A stretch of DNA of 14,264 nucleotides from JBDNBY01 sp039767595 (lineage in GTDB: Bacteria; Pseudomonadota; Alphaproteobacteria; Rhodobacterales; Rhodobacteraceae), in the NCBI GenBank assembly GCA_039767595.1, contig JBDNBY010000039.1:1-14264 (forward strand). The letters are read 5' to 3'. Shown here piece by piece: positions 1 to 7,910 of this stretch. The notes under the pieces were generated by a model. The model saw only the letters and a list, made by a program, of their open reading frames with translations. It had not been told where the DNA came from and made no database searches. The translations under genes were made by a program, and so were the position numbers. Every line of letters starts with the position of its first letter. The stretch's first letter is position 1.

Positions 1-699
1 AAGTTTGAGGAATTGACTCAAATGCGAGATGATCTCGCGAACACTGAAAATCATGTCAGACGTGTTAGAGGACTGCATCATCGTGCCATTCACACGAAGC
101 CACAGATCAAGGTTCTGCGGATCCGCCACCTCATCGCGCGTCACGAAATAGGGGCCGATGGGGCCAAAATTAGGGGCAGATTTCCCTTTGATCCACTGAC
201 CACCACGATCCATTTGGAAACTGCGTTCAGAGAGATCGTTGATCGCGCAATAGCCTGCGACATAATCAAGGGCATCCGCCTCGCTGACATAGCTGGCCTC
301 TTGGCCAATCACGACGCCCAGCTCAACCTCCCAGTCGGTCTTGTTCGAGCCGCGCGGCACGATAATCGGATCCGCCGGGCCACATATTGCCGAGCTCGCC
401 TTAGAGAACAAGATCGGCTCTTGGGGGCGGGCCATGCCTGTTTCATCGGCGTGCTTGCCATAATTCAGGCCGATGCAATAGAAATTCGGCACGCTCGCCA
501 AACATGATCCAACGCGCATCTCTTTGGACAACACAGGCAACGTGCCAAGATCGAGGCGCGCCAGCATTTCAAACGTCTGTGCGCAGACCGCCTGACCCGC
601 GAACTCGGCCACATGATCCGACACATCCCGCATTTGGCCATCTTGATCCAACACGGCGGTTTTCTCGTGACCCTTGGGGCCAACTCTAAGGAGTTTCAT
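1..699 (-). CDS. Fumarylacetoacetate hydrolase (FAH) family protein, C-terminus cut by window edge
   Basis: Only the first 233 codons are present; the gene runs off the left edge and family members are about 280 residues, so roughly 50 are missing. FAH-fold enzymes are cytoplasmic, Mg/Mn-dependent and hydrolyse or decarboxylate diketo or oxo acids. Visible hallmarks are GLNYGKHADETG (77-88), the ExE metal pair in EVELGVVIG (E124, E126), the third acidic ligand in INDLSERSFQ (D155) and GKSAPNFGPIGPYF (172-185). E-x-E followed by D 29 residues later matches the FAHD1-type metal site from memory. The ATG at 699 is preceded by GAAAGG nine bases upstream. The gene starts 29 bases after the ABC ATPase stop on the same strand, so it is probably the last or a late gene of the transporter operon. 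The exact substrate cannot be read from sequence; 2,4-diketo-3-deoxy-sugar-acid hydrolase and 2-hydroxyhepta-2,4-diene-1,7-dioate isomerase are common annotations for this subfamily. Confidence 0.93.
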   Translation of the reverse strand, partial: MKLLRVGPKGHEKTAVLDQDGQMRDVSDHVAEFAGQAVCAQTFEMLARLDLGTLPVLSKEMRVGSCLASVPNFYCIGLNYGKHADETGMARPQEPILFSKASSAICGPADPIIVPRGSNKTDWEVELGVVIGQEASYVSEADALDYVAGYCAINDLSERSFQMDRGGQWIKGKSAPNFGPIGPYFVTRDEVADPQNLDLWLRVNGTMMQSSNTSDMIFSVREIISHLSQFLKL

Positions 700-728
700 C
701 TACCCGTACCTTTCGAACAATACATGAC

Positions 729-2360
729 CTAAGATCCCTGACCCGTGCGCGCATCCAATACATGGCTAAGCCAATCGGGATCCATTTCTGGAACCGAGGA
801 TAACAATAGCTTAGTATACTCTTCATTTGGCGGGGTGAATAGCTCGTCTTTGGGGGCGGCCTCCACCACGCGGCCATGCTGCATCACGACGACATAATCG
901 GCAATCGCCCGCACAGTGGCGATGTCATGTGTGATGAACATATAGGCCAGATCAAAGTCATCTTGCAGCCGACTGAGCAGCCTTAAAATCCCCTCGGCCA
1001 CCAGTTGATCAAGCGCAGAGGTCACCTCATCGCAAATGATGAACTGCGGCTCGGCGGCCAACGCGCGGGCAATGCCAATGCGCTGTTTTTGTCCGCCCGA
1101 CAGCTCGCTCGGGAAACGGTCGATATACTCGCTTGGTTCTAACTCAATCAGATCGAGCAACTCTTTGACCCGCGCCTCAAGCGCAGCACCTTTGCGCCCC
1201 GTATACAGCTGCGCCGGCCATCCAATTAATTCGCGAATACGTTGCCGCGGGTTCAAGGCCGTGTCCGCCATTTGATAGATCATCTGCGCTTGGCGCAATT
1301 GGTCCGCGCTGCGCTTGCGATAATCTGGCGGTAGAACCTCACCTTGTAGGCGCACTTCCCCGTGGCGGGGCGGCAAAAGACCGGTGATCACCCGCGCCGC
1401 TGTTGATTTACCCGAACCAGACTCGCCCACAACAGCCAAAGTGCGGCCCTTGTGAATATCGAAACTTACGTCATGTAAAACTGTGCTCGCCCCATAGGCG
1501 GCCGTGACGTTGCGCAGTGAAACAACAGGCGTCGCCGCCTCGGGCACTGCCGCTTTGGCGGGTTTTTGAAACGCACGCACCGCCCACAACGATTTGGTAT
1601 ACTCTTCTTTTGGGGCGCTGAGCATCTCGCGCGTGTCGGCCTCTTCGACCTCTTCGCCGCGATAAAGGACTTTGATCCGGTCGGCCATTTGCGCCACAAC
1701 GGCCAAATCATGCGTGATATAAATCGCCGCTGTTCCAAACCGGCGCACGATATCGCGAATAGCGGCCAAAACTTCGATCTGTGTGGTCACATCCAGCGCT
1801 GTGGTCGGCTCATCAAAAATGATCAAATCCGGACGACAGGCCATGGCCATCGCGGTCATCGCCCGTTGCAATTGACCGCCCGACACTTGGTGCGGATAGC
1901 GAAAGCCGATCTGCTCAGGATCGGGCAATTGCATCTTAGTATAAAGATCAATGGCATCCGATTGCGCCTCGGCCTCGGGCATCACACCATGCAGCTTGGG
2001 CCCCTCGGTGTATTGATCCATCAAGCGGTGGGCGGGATTAAAACTGGCCGCGGCCGATTGCGCGACATAGGCGATCCGTTTGCCGCGCAACTTGCGCCCC
2101 TCGGTCGCACTCATTTTGCGCAAATCCATACCGTCAAAAATCAGCTCACCGCCTGAAATGCGGCACCCATCGCGCGCATAGCCCATTGCCGCCAAACCAA
2201 TCGTCGATTTACCGGCACCAGACTCTCCGATCAGGCCCAGAATTTCACCGCGGCGCAGATCGAGATCAACACCTTTGACGATCTCTTGCCACCCCTCGTC
2301 TGAGCGCCCCTCAATCCGCAGACCGCGCATACTCAGAAGGATATCTGTAGTCTCTGCCAT
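729..2360 (-). CDS. Fused dipeptide/oligopeptide ABC transporter ATPase (DppD-DppF type)
   Basis: This 543-residue protein contains two complete ABC ATPase domains, like GsiA, and would power the permease pair encoded just upstream. Domain 1 has Walker A GESGAGKST (45-53), Q-loop Q101, signature VSGGQLQRA (159-167), Walker B LIIFDE (179-184) and H-loop H217. Domain 2 has Walker A GESGSGKST (312-320), Q363, signature LSGGQKQR (420-427), Walker B FIICDE (440-445) and H478. Both catalytic sites therefore look intact. A linker rich in Ala and Pro (about 262-280) joins the halves. Each half ends with the EEYTK segment typical of the oligopeptide-transporter C-terminal region. The ATG at 2360 sits three bases after the DppC-type permease stop and has AAGGA (2368-2372) seven bases upstream, inside the permease gene. 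The system probably needs no separate second ATPase. Confidence 0.96.
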   Translation of the reverse strand: MAETTDILLSMRGLRIEGRSDEGWQEIVKGVDLDLRRGEILGLIGESGAGKSTIGLAAMGYARDGCRISGGELIFDGMDLRKMSATEGRKLRGKRIAYVAQSAAASFNPAHRLMDQYTEGPKLHGVMPEAEAQSDAIDLYTKMQLPDPEQIGFRYPHQVSGGQLQRAMTAMAMACRPDLIIFDEPTTALDVTTQIEVLAAIRDIVRRFGTAAIYITHDLAVVAQMADRIKVLYRGEEVEEADTREMLSAPKEEYTKSLWAVRAFQKPAKAAVPEAATPVVSLRNVTAAYGASTVLHDVSFDIHKGRTLAVVGESGSGKSTAARVITGLLPPRHGEVRLQGEVLPPDYRKRSADQLRQAQMIYQMADTALNPRQRIRELIGWPAQLYTGRKGAALEARVKELLDLIELEPSEYIDRFPSELSGGQKQRIGIARALAAEPQFIICDEVTSALDQLVAEGILRLLSRLQDDFDLAYMFITHDIATVRAIADYVVVMQHGRVVEAAPKDELFTPPNEEYTKLLLSSVPEMDPDWLSHVLDARTGQGS

Positions 2361-2363
2361 GAT

Positions 2364-3182
2364 CTATTCCTTTAACCCAGAAGAGCGGTGCAGCATCCAA
2401 TCCACCACCAAATTGACCGCGACGGTCAACAGCGCGATCGCCCCTGCAGGGATCAATGGTGTAATATCGCCAAAGGTGATCAATGTTGCATTCTCACGCA
2501 CCATAGATCCCCAATCCGCCGTCGGAGGTTGGATCCCAATCCCCAAGAACGAGAGCGCCGAAATCGACAAAAACACAAAGCAAAATCGCAATCCAAACTC
2601 CGCCACCAAAGGCGCCGATGCGTTTGGCAAAATCTCGCGAAAGACCAATCTAAATGTGCCATCACCGCGCAATCGCGCCGCTTCGATATAATCCATAACG
2701 ACGATATTCATCGCAACGGCGCGCGCTAGTCGAAACACCCGCGTGCTATCGACAACGGCAATGATCATGATCAACGTCGGGACCGCCGTGCCAAAGATCG
2801 TCAGCAACAAGAGCTGAAAAATCAACGATGGGATCGCCATGAACACATCGACGATGCGGCCCATCGCCTGATCGACCCACCCCCCGCGCAACGCAGAAAA
2901 GAGCCCCAAAGACGCCCCAATCACAAAGGCTAGGATCGTTGTCAGCAGGGCGATACCCACAGTATTGCGCGCGCCATAGACAATCCGAGAAAAGAAATCT
3001 CGCCCCAGATTATCTGTGCCAAGGATATACGCCCCTTCCCACGGCATAAACTCCATATCCACAATATCCGTCTCACCATAAGGCGCAATCAGGGGCGCAA
3101 AGATCGCCACAAGGGAATAGAGGGCGATCACGGTCAAACCAAACCAAGCGGTAAAGGGCGCGGATTTAAGTGCTTTGAACAT
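2364..3182 (-). CDS. Peptide-type ABC transporter permease, DppC-like
   Basis: This 272-residue inner-membrane protein is one half of the translocation pore of a family-5 (peptide/nickel type) ABC importer. The N-terminus has one hydrophobic segment (about 13-34), followed by the DppC/OppC hallmark LGTDNLGRDFFSR (54-66). Several further membrane segments follow. The EAA loop that contacts the ATPase is at about 164-187, with YIEAARLRG and ILPN visible. The length is at the short end of the family but no part is missing. The start is well supported: GGGAGG (3189-3194) lies six bases upstream of the ATG at 3182. The stop lies three bases before the ATPase ATG, so the two are almost certainly translated from one message. 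It should pair with the DppB-like permease whose stop is 12 bases upstream. Confidence 0.95.
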   Translation of the reverse strand: MFKALKSAPFTAWFGLTVIALYSLVAIFAPLIAPYGETDIVDMEFMPWEGAYILGTDNLGRDFFSRIVYGARNTVGIALLTTILAFVIGASLGLFSALRGGWVDQAMGRIVDVFMAIPSLIFQLLLLTIFGTAVPTLIMIIAVVDSTRVFRLARAVAMNIVVMDYIEAARLRGDGTFRLVFREILPNASAPLVAEFGLRFCFVFLSISALSFLGIGIQPPTADWGSMVRENATLITFGDITPLIPAGAIALLTVAVNLVVDWMLHRSSGLKE

Positions 3183-3194
3183 CTCCAGCCTCCC

Positions 3195-4148
3195 TTATCG
3201 CTGATGCATGATGCGCGGGTTCGACAAGGTCGACAGCACATCCGCGGTTAAGTTCAATAAAATATAGGCCATCGCGAAAATTAAACTCGAGGCCTGTACC
3301 ACCGTCACATCGCGTTTGGACACGCTATCGACCAACAGCTGTCCCAAACCGGGGTAAACAAAGACCACTTCGACAACGACCACGCCGGTGATCAAATAAG
3401 CCAAATTCAATGCAACAACGTTGATAATCGGCGCAAGGGCATTGGGCAGGGCGTGGCGCGTGATCACTTTCCACGGCGGCACCCCCTTGAGGCGCGCCAT
3501 TTCCACATAAGGACTGGCCAAGACATTCACAATCGCCGCGCGGGTCATCCGCATCATATGGGCCGTGACCACCAACGTCAGCGTTAAGGCCGGCAAGAAC
3601 AGGCGATAGAACGTCTCCCCCCACGTCATTTCGGGGCGCACATCTGCGATGGACGGGAACCATCCGGTTTGAGAAAACCACACAATCAACAAATAGGCCC
3701 AGAAAAATTCGGGAAATGACACCGCCGAGAGCGCCGCAACATTGGCGCCGCGATCAAAAATCGTATTGCGAAACAAGGCCGACAACAGCCCCAAGACAAT
3801 CGCAAAAGGGATCGACAAGGCCGCCGCATAAAGAGCCAAGATCATTGTATTGGCAAAACGCCCTCCGACCAATTCGCTGATCTCACGGCCATTGGCGAGG
3901 GACGTGCCCCAATCGCCTTGCACCATCCCGCCAAGCCATTCGAAATACCGAACGACCGCGGGCCGATCTAGGCCCAGCTCGGCGCGAAACGCCGCCACGG
4001 TTTCATCTGTGGCCGCTTGGCCCAGAATATTTTGCGCCAAATCACCCGGCAGCATTTCAACGGCTGTGAAAATTACAACCGATACCGCCCATAGCGTCAC
4101 AAGCCCCAAACCAAGGCGCTTTGCGATCATCGTCCAAACTGTCGACAT
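3195..4148 (-). CDS. Peptide-type ABC transporter permease, DppB-like
   Basis: This 317-residue integral membrane protein is the other half of the importer pore. An N-terminal membrane segment (about 9-31) is followed by a periplasmic portion containing GDWGTSL (78-84), a DppB/OppB hallmark. Further membrane segments lie at about 99-125, 137-158, 180-200, 240-262 and 285-305. The EAA loop (about 214-238) reads YVEMARLKGVPPWKV and then ends in RHALPNALAP. FVYPGLG (about 263-269) is another conserved feature of this subunit. The ATG at 4148 follows the hydrolase stop by 45 bases, with only a weak GGGGA (4153-4157) four bases upstream, so it may depend partly on read-through translation. Gene order DppB-like, DppC-like, fused ATPase is the standard order for this transporter family. 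Confidence 0.95.
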   Translation of the reverse strand: MSTVWTMIAKRLGLGLVTLWAVSVVIFTAVEMLPGDLAQNILGQAATDETVAAFRAELGLDRPAVVRYFEWLGGMVQGDWGTSLANGREISELVGGRFANTMILALYAAALSIPFAIVLGLLSALFRNTIFDRGANVAALSAVSFPEFFWAYLLIVWFSQTGWFPSIADVRPEMTWGETFYRLFLPALTLTLVVTAHMMRMTRAAIVNVLASPYVEMARLKGVPPWKVITRHALPNALAPIINVVALNLAYLITGVVVVEVVFVYPGLGQLLVDSVSKRDVTVVQASSLIFAMAYILLNLTADVLSTLSNPRIMHQR

Positions 4149-4193
4149 AGGTTCCCCATTTATGTTTATCGTCTGCGGCCACGTATCGTCGCA

Positions 4194-6152
4194 TCAGATG
4201 TGATCACGTGAAATAGCGTAGCGCCATGTCTGACCAAAAATCTGCGCCCTATCCTCAAAGGCCGTCAAAGATGTTTCGATGTTCCAACGCACCCCGTCGG
4301 TTGTCAAGCGCGCAGTGGCAATAACATGCACCTCGACACCATCGCGCCAATGCCAATCATGGTTTTCCTCTTCGCCCACGATGCTCAGCGGATCATCGCC
4401 GTTGGCGGACCAAGTCGAACATCGCGTATCGCGCCACTCAATCCCATGTTCAGGATGCACCAAATGCCCTGTATCTGTGCTCAGCGACACGCGGGTCAGA
4501 TCCCCCTCGCGGTGGACGTCGCGGCGGGTGTGCCCTTGAGCTTTGACCTCATACTGTGGCAAACGATGTGCGCCTTGGGGCACATCAATCGGATCATAGG
4601 CATAGCACGGCACACTGAGCATCGCAGTGGCCCCTAGCGCAATCACCGCGCTCACCCGCGTTGGAGACGGTAGGATAAACGGAAAATACTCGGTCGTCAG
4701 CACCAGCCGCAACCTATGCCCCGCCCGCACACGATAGGCCGCCGCGTCAAAAACCATTTCAACGCTTTCAAACTGCCCCACCGTCATCGGCTCTGGCATC
4801 TGAGGCCCGTTGCGGTGGCTTAGGTTCAAAAACGCCCGCGTGATCAAAGAGCTGGTGCCGTCGGGGTGCACATCAACCAAACGCGCGATCAAATGCCCTT
4901 GGGGGGCATCAATCGCGACGCTGATCCGTAGCGTGGCCATGCCAATCAACTCCATCGGCTCTTCAAGCACAGCTGTTTCAAGAGCATAGCCCAAGGCATC
5001 ATCGGCAGACTGCTCGCCGCTCATGCCTTCATCAATTGAGCCGCAGAAATACTCGCCCCCCGCAAGCGCACTGACAAGCGGGGAACACACCGTCACTTGG
5101 GGCGCATCCGGAGGCGATACTGGTGTGAGGCCGGCGGCACTCAAATACAGCTGCGTGACACTTGGCGAGCCATCATCAATGGCAATCCATTGCCCTGGAT
5201 CTTGTGTGCGATCCGCCGTCGGATCAACCGCTTCAAGGAGGTAAAGACGGCTGGCCGCAGACTGCACCGCACCGCGATCTGTGCCTAAATGCCGATGCCA
5301 AAAGGCGCAGGCCTCATCGATAAAATCAAACTGCGGGCCGGGTTTGGCGAAATGCGGATATTTGTGGATCCAAGGCCCGATCATCATCTGGCACCGATCC
5401 CCCATGCCGGCCCGCGCCTTCCACGGCGTGTTGCGATATCCATCGGCCCATCCGGCAATCACCCATGAGGGGACCTGCACAGCCGCGAAATCTTCGCAAA
5501 TGGATCCATGCGCCCAATAGTCATCGCGCCGCTGGTGGGTGAACCATGGCTCCACGACCGGTGCGGTATTTTCCAAGCGATGATGCCACAGCGTGCGCCA
5601 ATCCGAGCGCACCGCGCTATCTGGCACGCGGGCATTGTAGCACAGCATTTGATTGGCCCAATACAAATTGGACGATAGCATCGTCCCGCCTTTGAAATGA
5701 ATGTCATCGCCATAGCGATCCACGGTGGACGCAATCGAGATCACCGCCCCCAGCGCCGGCGGGCGGCGCGCCGCAACTTGAAGCGCATTAAACCCGCCCC
5801 AAGAGATCCCCATCATGCCAACATGGCCGTTGCACCATGGTTGATCTGCGATCCATGCAATCACCGCCTCGGCATCGCTAAGCTCTTGTTCTGAGTATTC
5901 ATCATCAAACAGACCATCCGACTCGCCAGTGCCGCGCATGTCCACACGCACCCCCGCGATCCCTTGGGCGGCAAATTGGGGATAGGTCAGCTCGTCGCGC
6001 GGGGCCGTCATATCTCGGCGGCGATAGGGCAAAAATTCTAATACCGCCGGTGCCGGATGGTGATCCACATCCTCGGGCTTCCAAATGCGCGCAGCCAACC
6101 GCATGCCATTGGGAAGCGGGATAAAAACGTTTGGCTCATAAAGATACGACAC
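4194..6152 (-). CDS. CocE/NonD family (peptidase S15-like) alpha/beta hydrolase
   Basis: This 652-residue cytoplasmic serine hydrolase belongs to the cocaine-esterase / Xaa-Pro dipeptidyl-peptidase-like group, which cleaves esters, amides or acyl-peptide bonds. The N-terminal half is the alpha/beta-hydrolase domain: RVDMRGTGESDG (69-80) is the conserved strand-turn, GISWGG (115-120) carries the nucleophile S117, and AGWADGYRN (233-241) and GPWIHKYPH (259-267) supply the likely acid D237 and base H263. About residues 330-560 fit the jelly-roll C-terminal domain of the family. A further ~90 residues make the protein longer than CocE itself (574). It starts with GTG at 6152: GAGG (6160-6163) lies seven bases upstream and no better ATG exists near the family start. 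There is no signal peptide, so it should act on imported substrate. It sits between the binding protein and the permeases, behind an intergenic terminator-like hairpin. Confidence 0.93.
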   Translation of the reverse strand: MSYLYEPNVFIPLPNGMRLAARIWKPEDVDHHPAPAVLEFLPYRRRDMTAPRDELTYPQFAAQGIAGVRVDMRGTGESDGLFDDEYSEQELSDAEAVIAWIADQPWCNGHVGMMGISWGGFNALQVAARRPPALGAVISIASTVDRYGDDIHFKGGTMLSSNLYWANQMLCYNARVPDSAVRSDWRTLWHHRLENTAPVVEPWFTHQRRDDYWAHGSICEDFAAVQVPSWVIAGWADGYRNTPWKARAGMGDRCQMMIGPWIHKYPHFAKPGPQFDFIDEACAFWHRHLGTDRGAVQSAASRLYLLEAVDPTADRTQDPGQWIAIDDGSPSVTQLYLSAAGLTPVSPPDAPQVTVCSPLVSALAGGEYFCGSIDEGMSGEQSADDALGYALETAVLEEPMELIGMATLRISVAIDAPQGHLIARLVDVHPDGTSSLITRAFLNLSHRNGPQMPEPMTVGQFESVEMVFDAAAYRVRAGHRLRLVLTTEYFPFILPSPTRVSAVIALGATAMLSVPCYAYDPIDVPQGAHRLPQYEVKAQGHTRRDVHREGDLTRVSLSTDTGHLVHPEHGIEWRDTRCSTWSANGDDPLSIVGEEENHDWHWRDGVEVHVIATARLTTDGVRWNIETSLTAFEDRAQIFGQTWRYAISRDHI

Positions 6153-6194
6153 TATCCCCCCTCTCGCCTTGGGTCCTAAGGCGACATATCACAG

Positions 6195-6228
6195 ATAAGA
6201 AAAGGGCCAGCCTCGCAGCTGGCCCCTT
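6195..6228 (-). terminator. Rho-independent terminator-like hairpin between binding-protein and hydrolase genes
   Basis: On the minus strand an 8-bp perfect GC-rich stem (GGGCCAGC / GCTGGCCC, plus-strand arms 6204-6211 and 6218-6225, six-base loop) is followed by TTTTCTT. It begins 17 bases after the binding-protein stop codon. Because the hydrolase and permease genes continue in the same direction, it more likely acts as a partial terminator that lowers downstream expression, or protects the 3' end of the binding-protein transcript, than as the end of the operon. This pattern is common in ABC importer operons. Confidence 0.8.
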
Positions 6229-6245
6229 GGGTGTATCTTAGGCGA

Positions 6246-7823
6246 TTACGCGACCCACCAGCGCTCTGCGAAACGGGCGCCATCCATGTCCCAGTTCGCC
6301 GCTGTTGCACCGTGCTGCACTTTGTCAGAACCGGCGTTCACATAATTGGCAAAGCCCCAAATCGCCGCACCACCATCATCGCGCACAATCTGCTGCATTT
6401 CCGCGTAGATTTCTGCACGGTTATCGTTGTTCAGCTCTGCACGGCCTTGCTTGAGCAATACATTAAACCGGTCATTGGCCCAGAACGTATCGTTCCAGCT
6501 GCCGCCCGCTTCATAGGCTGTTGTGAACATCCAATCACATGTTGGACGGCCACCCCAATAACACTGGCACCAGTTTTTCTTCATCCAGACATTCGACCAA
6601 TACCCATCCGCAGGCTCGCGGATCACGTCAATGTCCATGCCGGCCGCGGCCAAATGCTCTTTCATCAATACAGCCGCATCGACCGCGCCCGAATACGCGC
6701 CATCTGAGGCAGACAGCTCAAGCTTAATGTTATCATAGCCGGCTTTTTTCAAATGAAACTTGGCTTTGTCAGGATCATATGTGCGCTGCTCTAGATCGGC
6801 AGCAAACGGAATGGTCGGCGCAATGGGTTGGTCGTTGGCCACAGTACCATGCCCGCGCAACACCTTTTGCACCAACTCTTCGCGGTTGATCCCGTGCTTG
6901 AGGGCAAGACGCAGCTCATTGTTATCATACGGCGAGCTGGTCGTGATCATCGGCGCGGTATAGTGCAGATACCCAGTCGATTCCTCGATATTGATCCCAG
7001 GGCGGCGCGACAGAAGGCTCACTGTTTTGAGATCAACCGACGTGATATAGTCCACCTCGCCCGTCACCAATGCGTTTTGCCGTGCGGCTGGATCTGAGAT
7101 CGAGATAACTTCGATTTCATCGATATGAGCGCGGTTTGGCTTCCAATAATTTGGATTGCGCTTGAGGGTTGCGCGCACACCTGGCTCAAACGCCTCAAGC
7201 GTATAGCCGCCTGTGCCAACATAGCTTTCCCAATCTGCGGTGCCATCTTCATTGGCTGGCATGATGAGCAAGTGGTAATCCGCCATCAAATACGGGAAGT
7301 CCGCATTGCCCGCAGACAAGGTAAAGACAACAGTTGTATCATCTTGTTTGGTAAGGTCCGTGATCGCGGCAACGTTGGATTTCGCGGCTGATTTTGACTC
7401 TTCGCCGCGGTGGTGATTGATCGAGGCGATCAAATCATCTGCGGTCATGGTCTTGCCATTGTGGAATGAGATCCCTTTGCGGAGTTTAAACGTCCAAACT
7501 TGCGCGGCGCTATCGGCCTCCCAGCTCTCGCATAGATCCCCAACCAGATCGCCCTCGGGCGTGAGTTCGGTCATTGTGCCATGCGTGGCAAAGCCAACCG
7601 ATTGCATGAAAATATCAGTGTAGGTCGCTGGATCAAGGCTATCTGTCGTGCCGCCTTGGTGCATGGCGATGCGCATCTTGCCACCTTGCTTGGGCGTGTT
7701 TGCCATGACCCCGTTGGGTAAGATCAATCCCCCCAGCCCTGCGGTCACGCCCAGCGCGGCGGTGCCCCCTAAGAACTGACGACGGTTTGTAGCCATTAAC
7801 GATGATTTGACACGATCGGTCAT
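6246..7823 (-). CDS. Family-5 ABC transporter substrate-binding protein (DppA/OppA type), Tat signal
   Basis: This 525-residue periplasmic protein captures the substrate for the importer. The N-terminus carries a twin-arginine motif, NRRQFLGG (13-20), then a glycine/alanine/leucine-rich hydrophobic stretch and a likely cleavage after VMA (about 40-42), so it should be exported folded by the Tat system. Family-5 hallmarks include LTPEGDLVGDLCESWE (about 87-102) and WTFKLRKGISFHNGKT (about 109-124). The length is normal. The ATG at 7823 is chosen because AGGGAG (7832-7837) lies eight bases upstream; the internal ATG at 7796 leaves the Tat motif intact but has no ribosome-binding site. Family-5 members bind peptides, nickel, heme, opines or oligosaccharides, so the ligand is not determined. 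Its neighbours, two hydrolases with peptidase-like folds, favour a peptide or amide ligand. Confidence 0.96.
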   Translation of the reverse strand: MTDRVKSSLMATNRRQFLGGTAALGVTAGLGGLILPNGVMANTPKQGGKMRIAMHQGGTTDSLDPATYTDIFMQSVGFATHGTMTELTPEGDLVGDLCESWEADSAAQVWTFKLRKGISFHNGKTMTADDLIASINHHRGEESKSAAKSNVAAITDLTKQDDTTVVFTLSAGNADFPYLMADYHLLIMPANEDGTADWESYVGTGGYTLEAFEPGVRATLKRNPNYWKPNRAHIDEIEVISISDPAARQNALVTGEVDYITSVDLKTVSLLSRRPGINIEESTGYLHYTAPMITTSSPYDNNELRLALKHGINREELVQKVLRGHGTVANDQPIAPTIPFAADLEQRTYDPDKAKFHLKKAGYDNIKLELSASDGAYSGAVDAAVLMKEHLAAAGMDIDVIREPADGYWSNVWMKKNWCQCYWGGRPTCDWMFTTAYEAGGSWNDTFWANDRFNVLLKQGRAELNNDNRAEIYAEMQQIVRDDGGAAIWGFANYVNAGSDKVQHGATAANWDMDGARFAERWWVA

Positions 7824-7847
7824 ATGGTCGACTCCCTGAGTTTATGA

Positions 7848-7853
7848 ATTATA
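7848..7853 (-). promoter_or_regulatory. Candidate -10 box for the binding-protein gene
   Basis: The minus strand reads a perfect TATAAT here, 24 bases before the ATG of the binding-protein gene, which would give a short leader containing the AGGGAG ribosome-binding site. No good -35 hexamer is seen 16-18 bases upstream (CATCAA, GCATCA, GGCATC), so the promoter may need an activator. The neighbouring palindromic sites could serve that role. Confidence 0.5.
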
Positions 7854-7866
7854 GGACCATGATGAC

Positions 7867-7910
7867 CAATTGATGCCGTTTTTCAATTGTTTTTTTGACC
7901 ATTCAGTCAA
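7867..7910. promoter_or_regulatory. Candidate operator region: paired CAATTG boxes and the palindrome TTGAC-N6-GTCAA
   Basis: Two CAATTG boxes (7867-7872 and 7884-7889) lie 17 bases apart centre to centre. Adjacent is a perfect interrupted palindrome, TTGAC CATTCA GTCAA (7895-7910), of the size and symmetry of a dimeric repressor or activator site. It overlaps the MlrC-like gene's stop codon (7907-7909) and sits about 40 bases upstream of the -10 box. Which protein binds is not known. The symmetry is seen directly; the regulatory role is inferred. Confidence 0.4.

Noticed and set aside
13..507. Plus-strand open frame of 164 codons
   Set aside because: Lies opposite the FAH-family gene, whose metal-binding motifs are clear.
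814..1607. Repeated string GTATACTCTTC at 814-824 and 1597-1607
   Set aside because: Both copies encode the EEYTK segment at equivalent places in the two ABC halves, so this is domain duplication rather than a separate repeat element.
1566..2156. Plus-strand open frame of 196 codons
   Set aside because: Antisense to the first ABC domain of the fused ATPase; composition is that of a shadow frame.
7867..7896. CAATTGA/TCAATTG hairpin followed by seven T on the plus strand, resembling a terminator
   Set aside because: The stem is short and AT-rich, and no plus-strand gene precedes it; on the minus strand, where the genes lie, there is no T-tract. Better treated as part of the control region.
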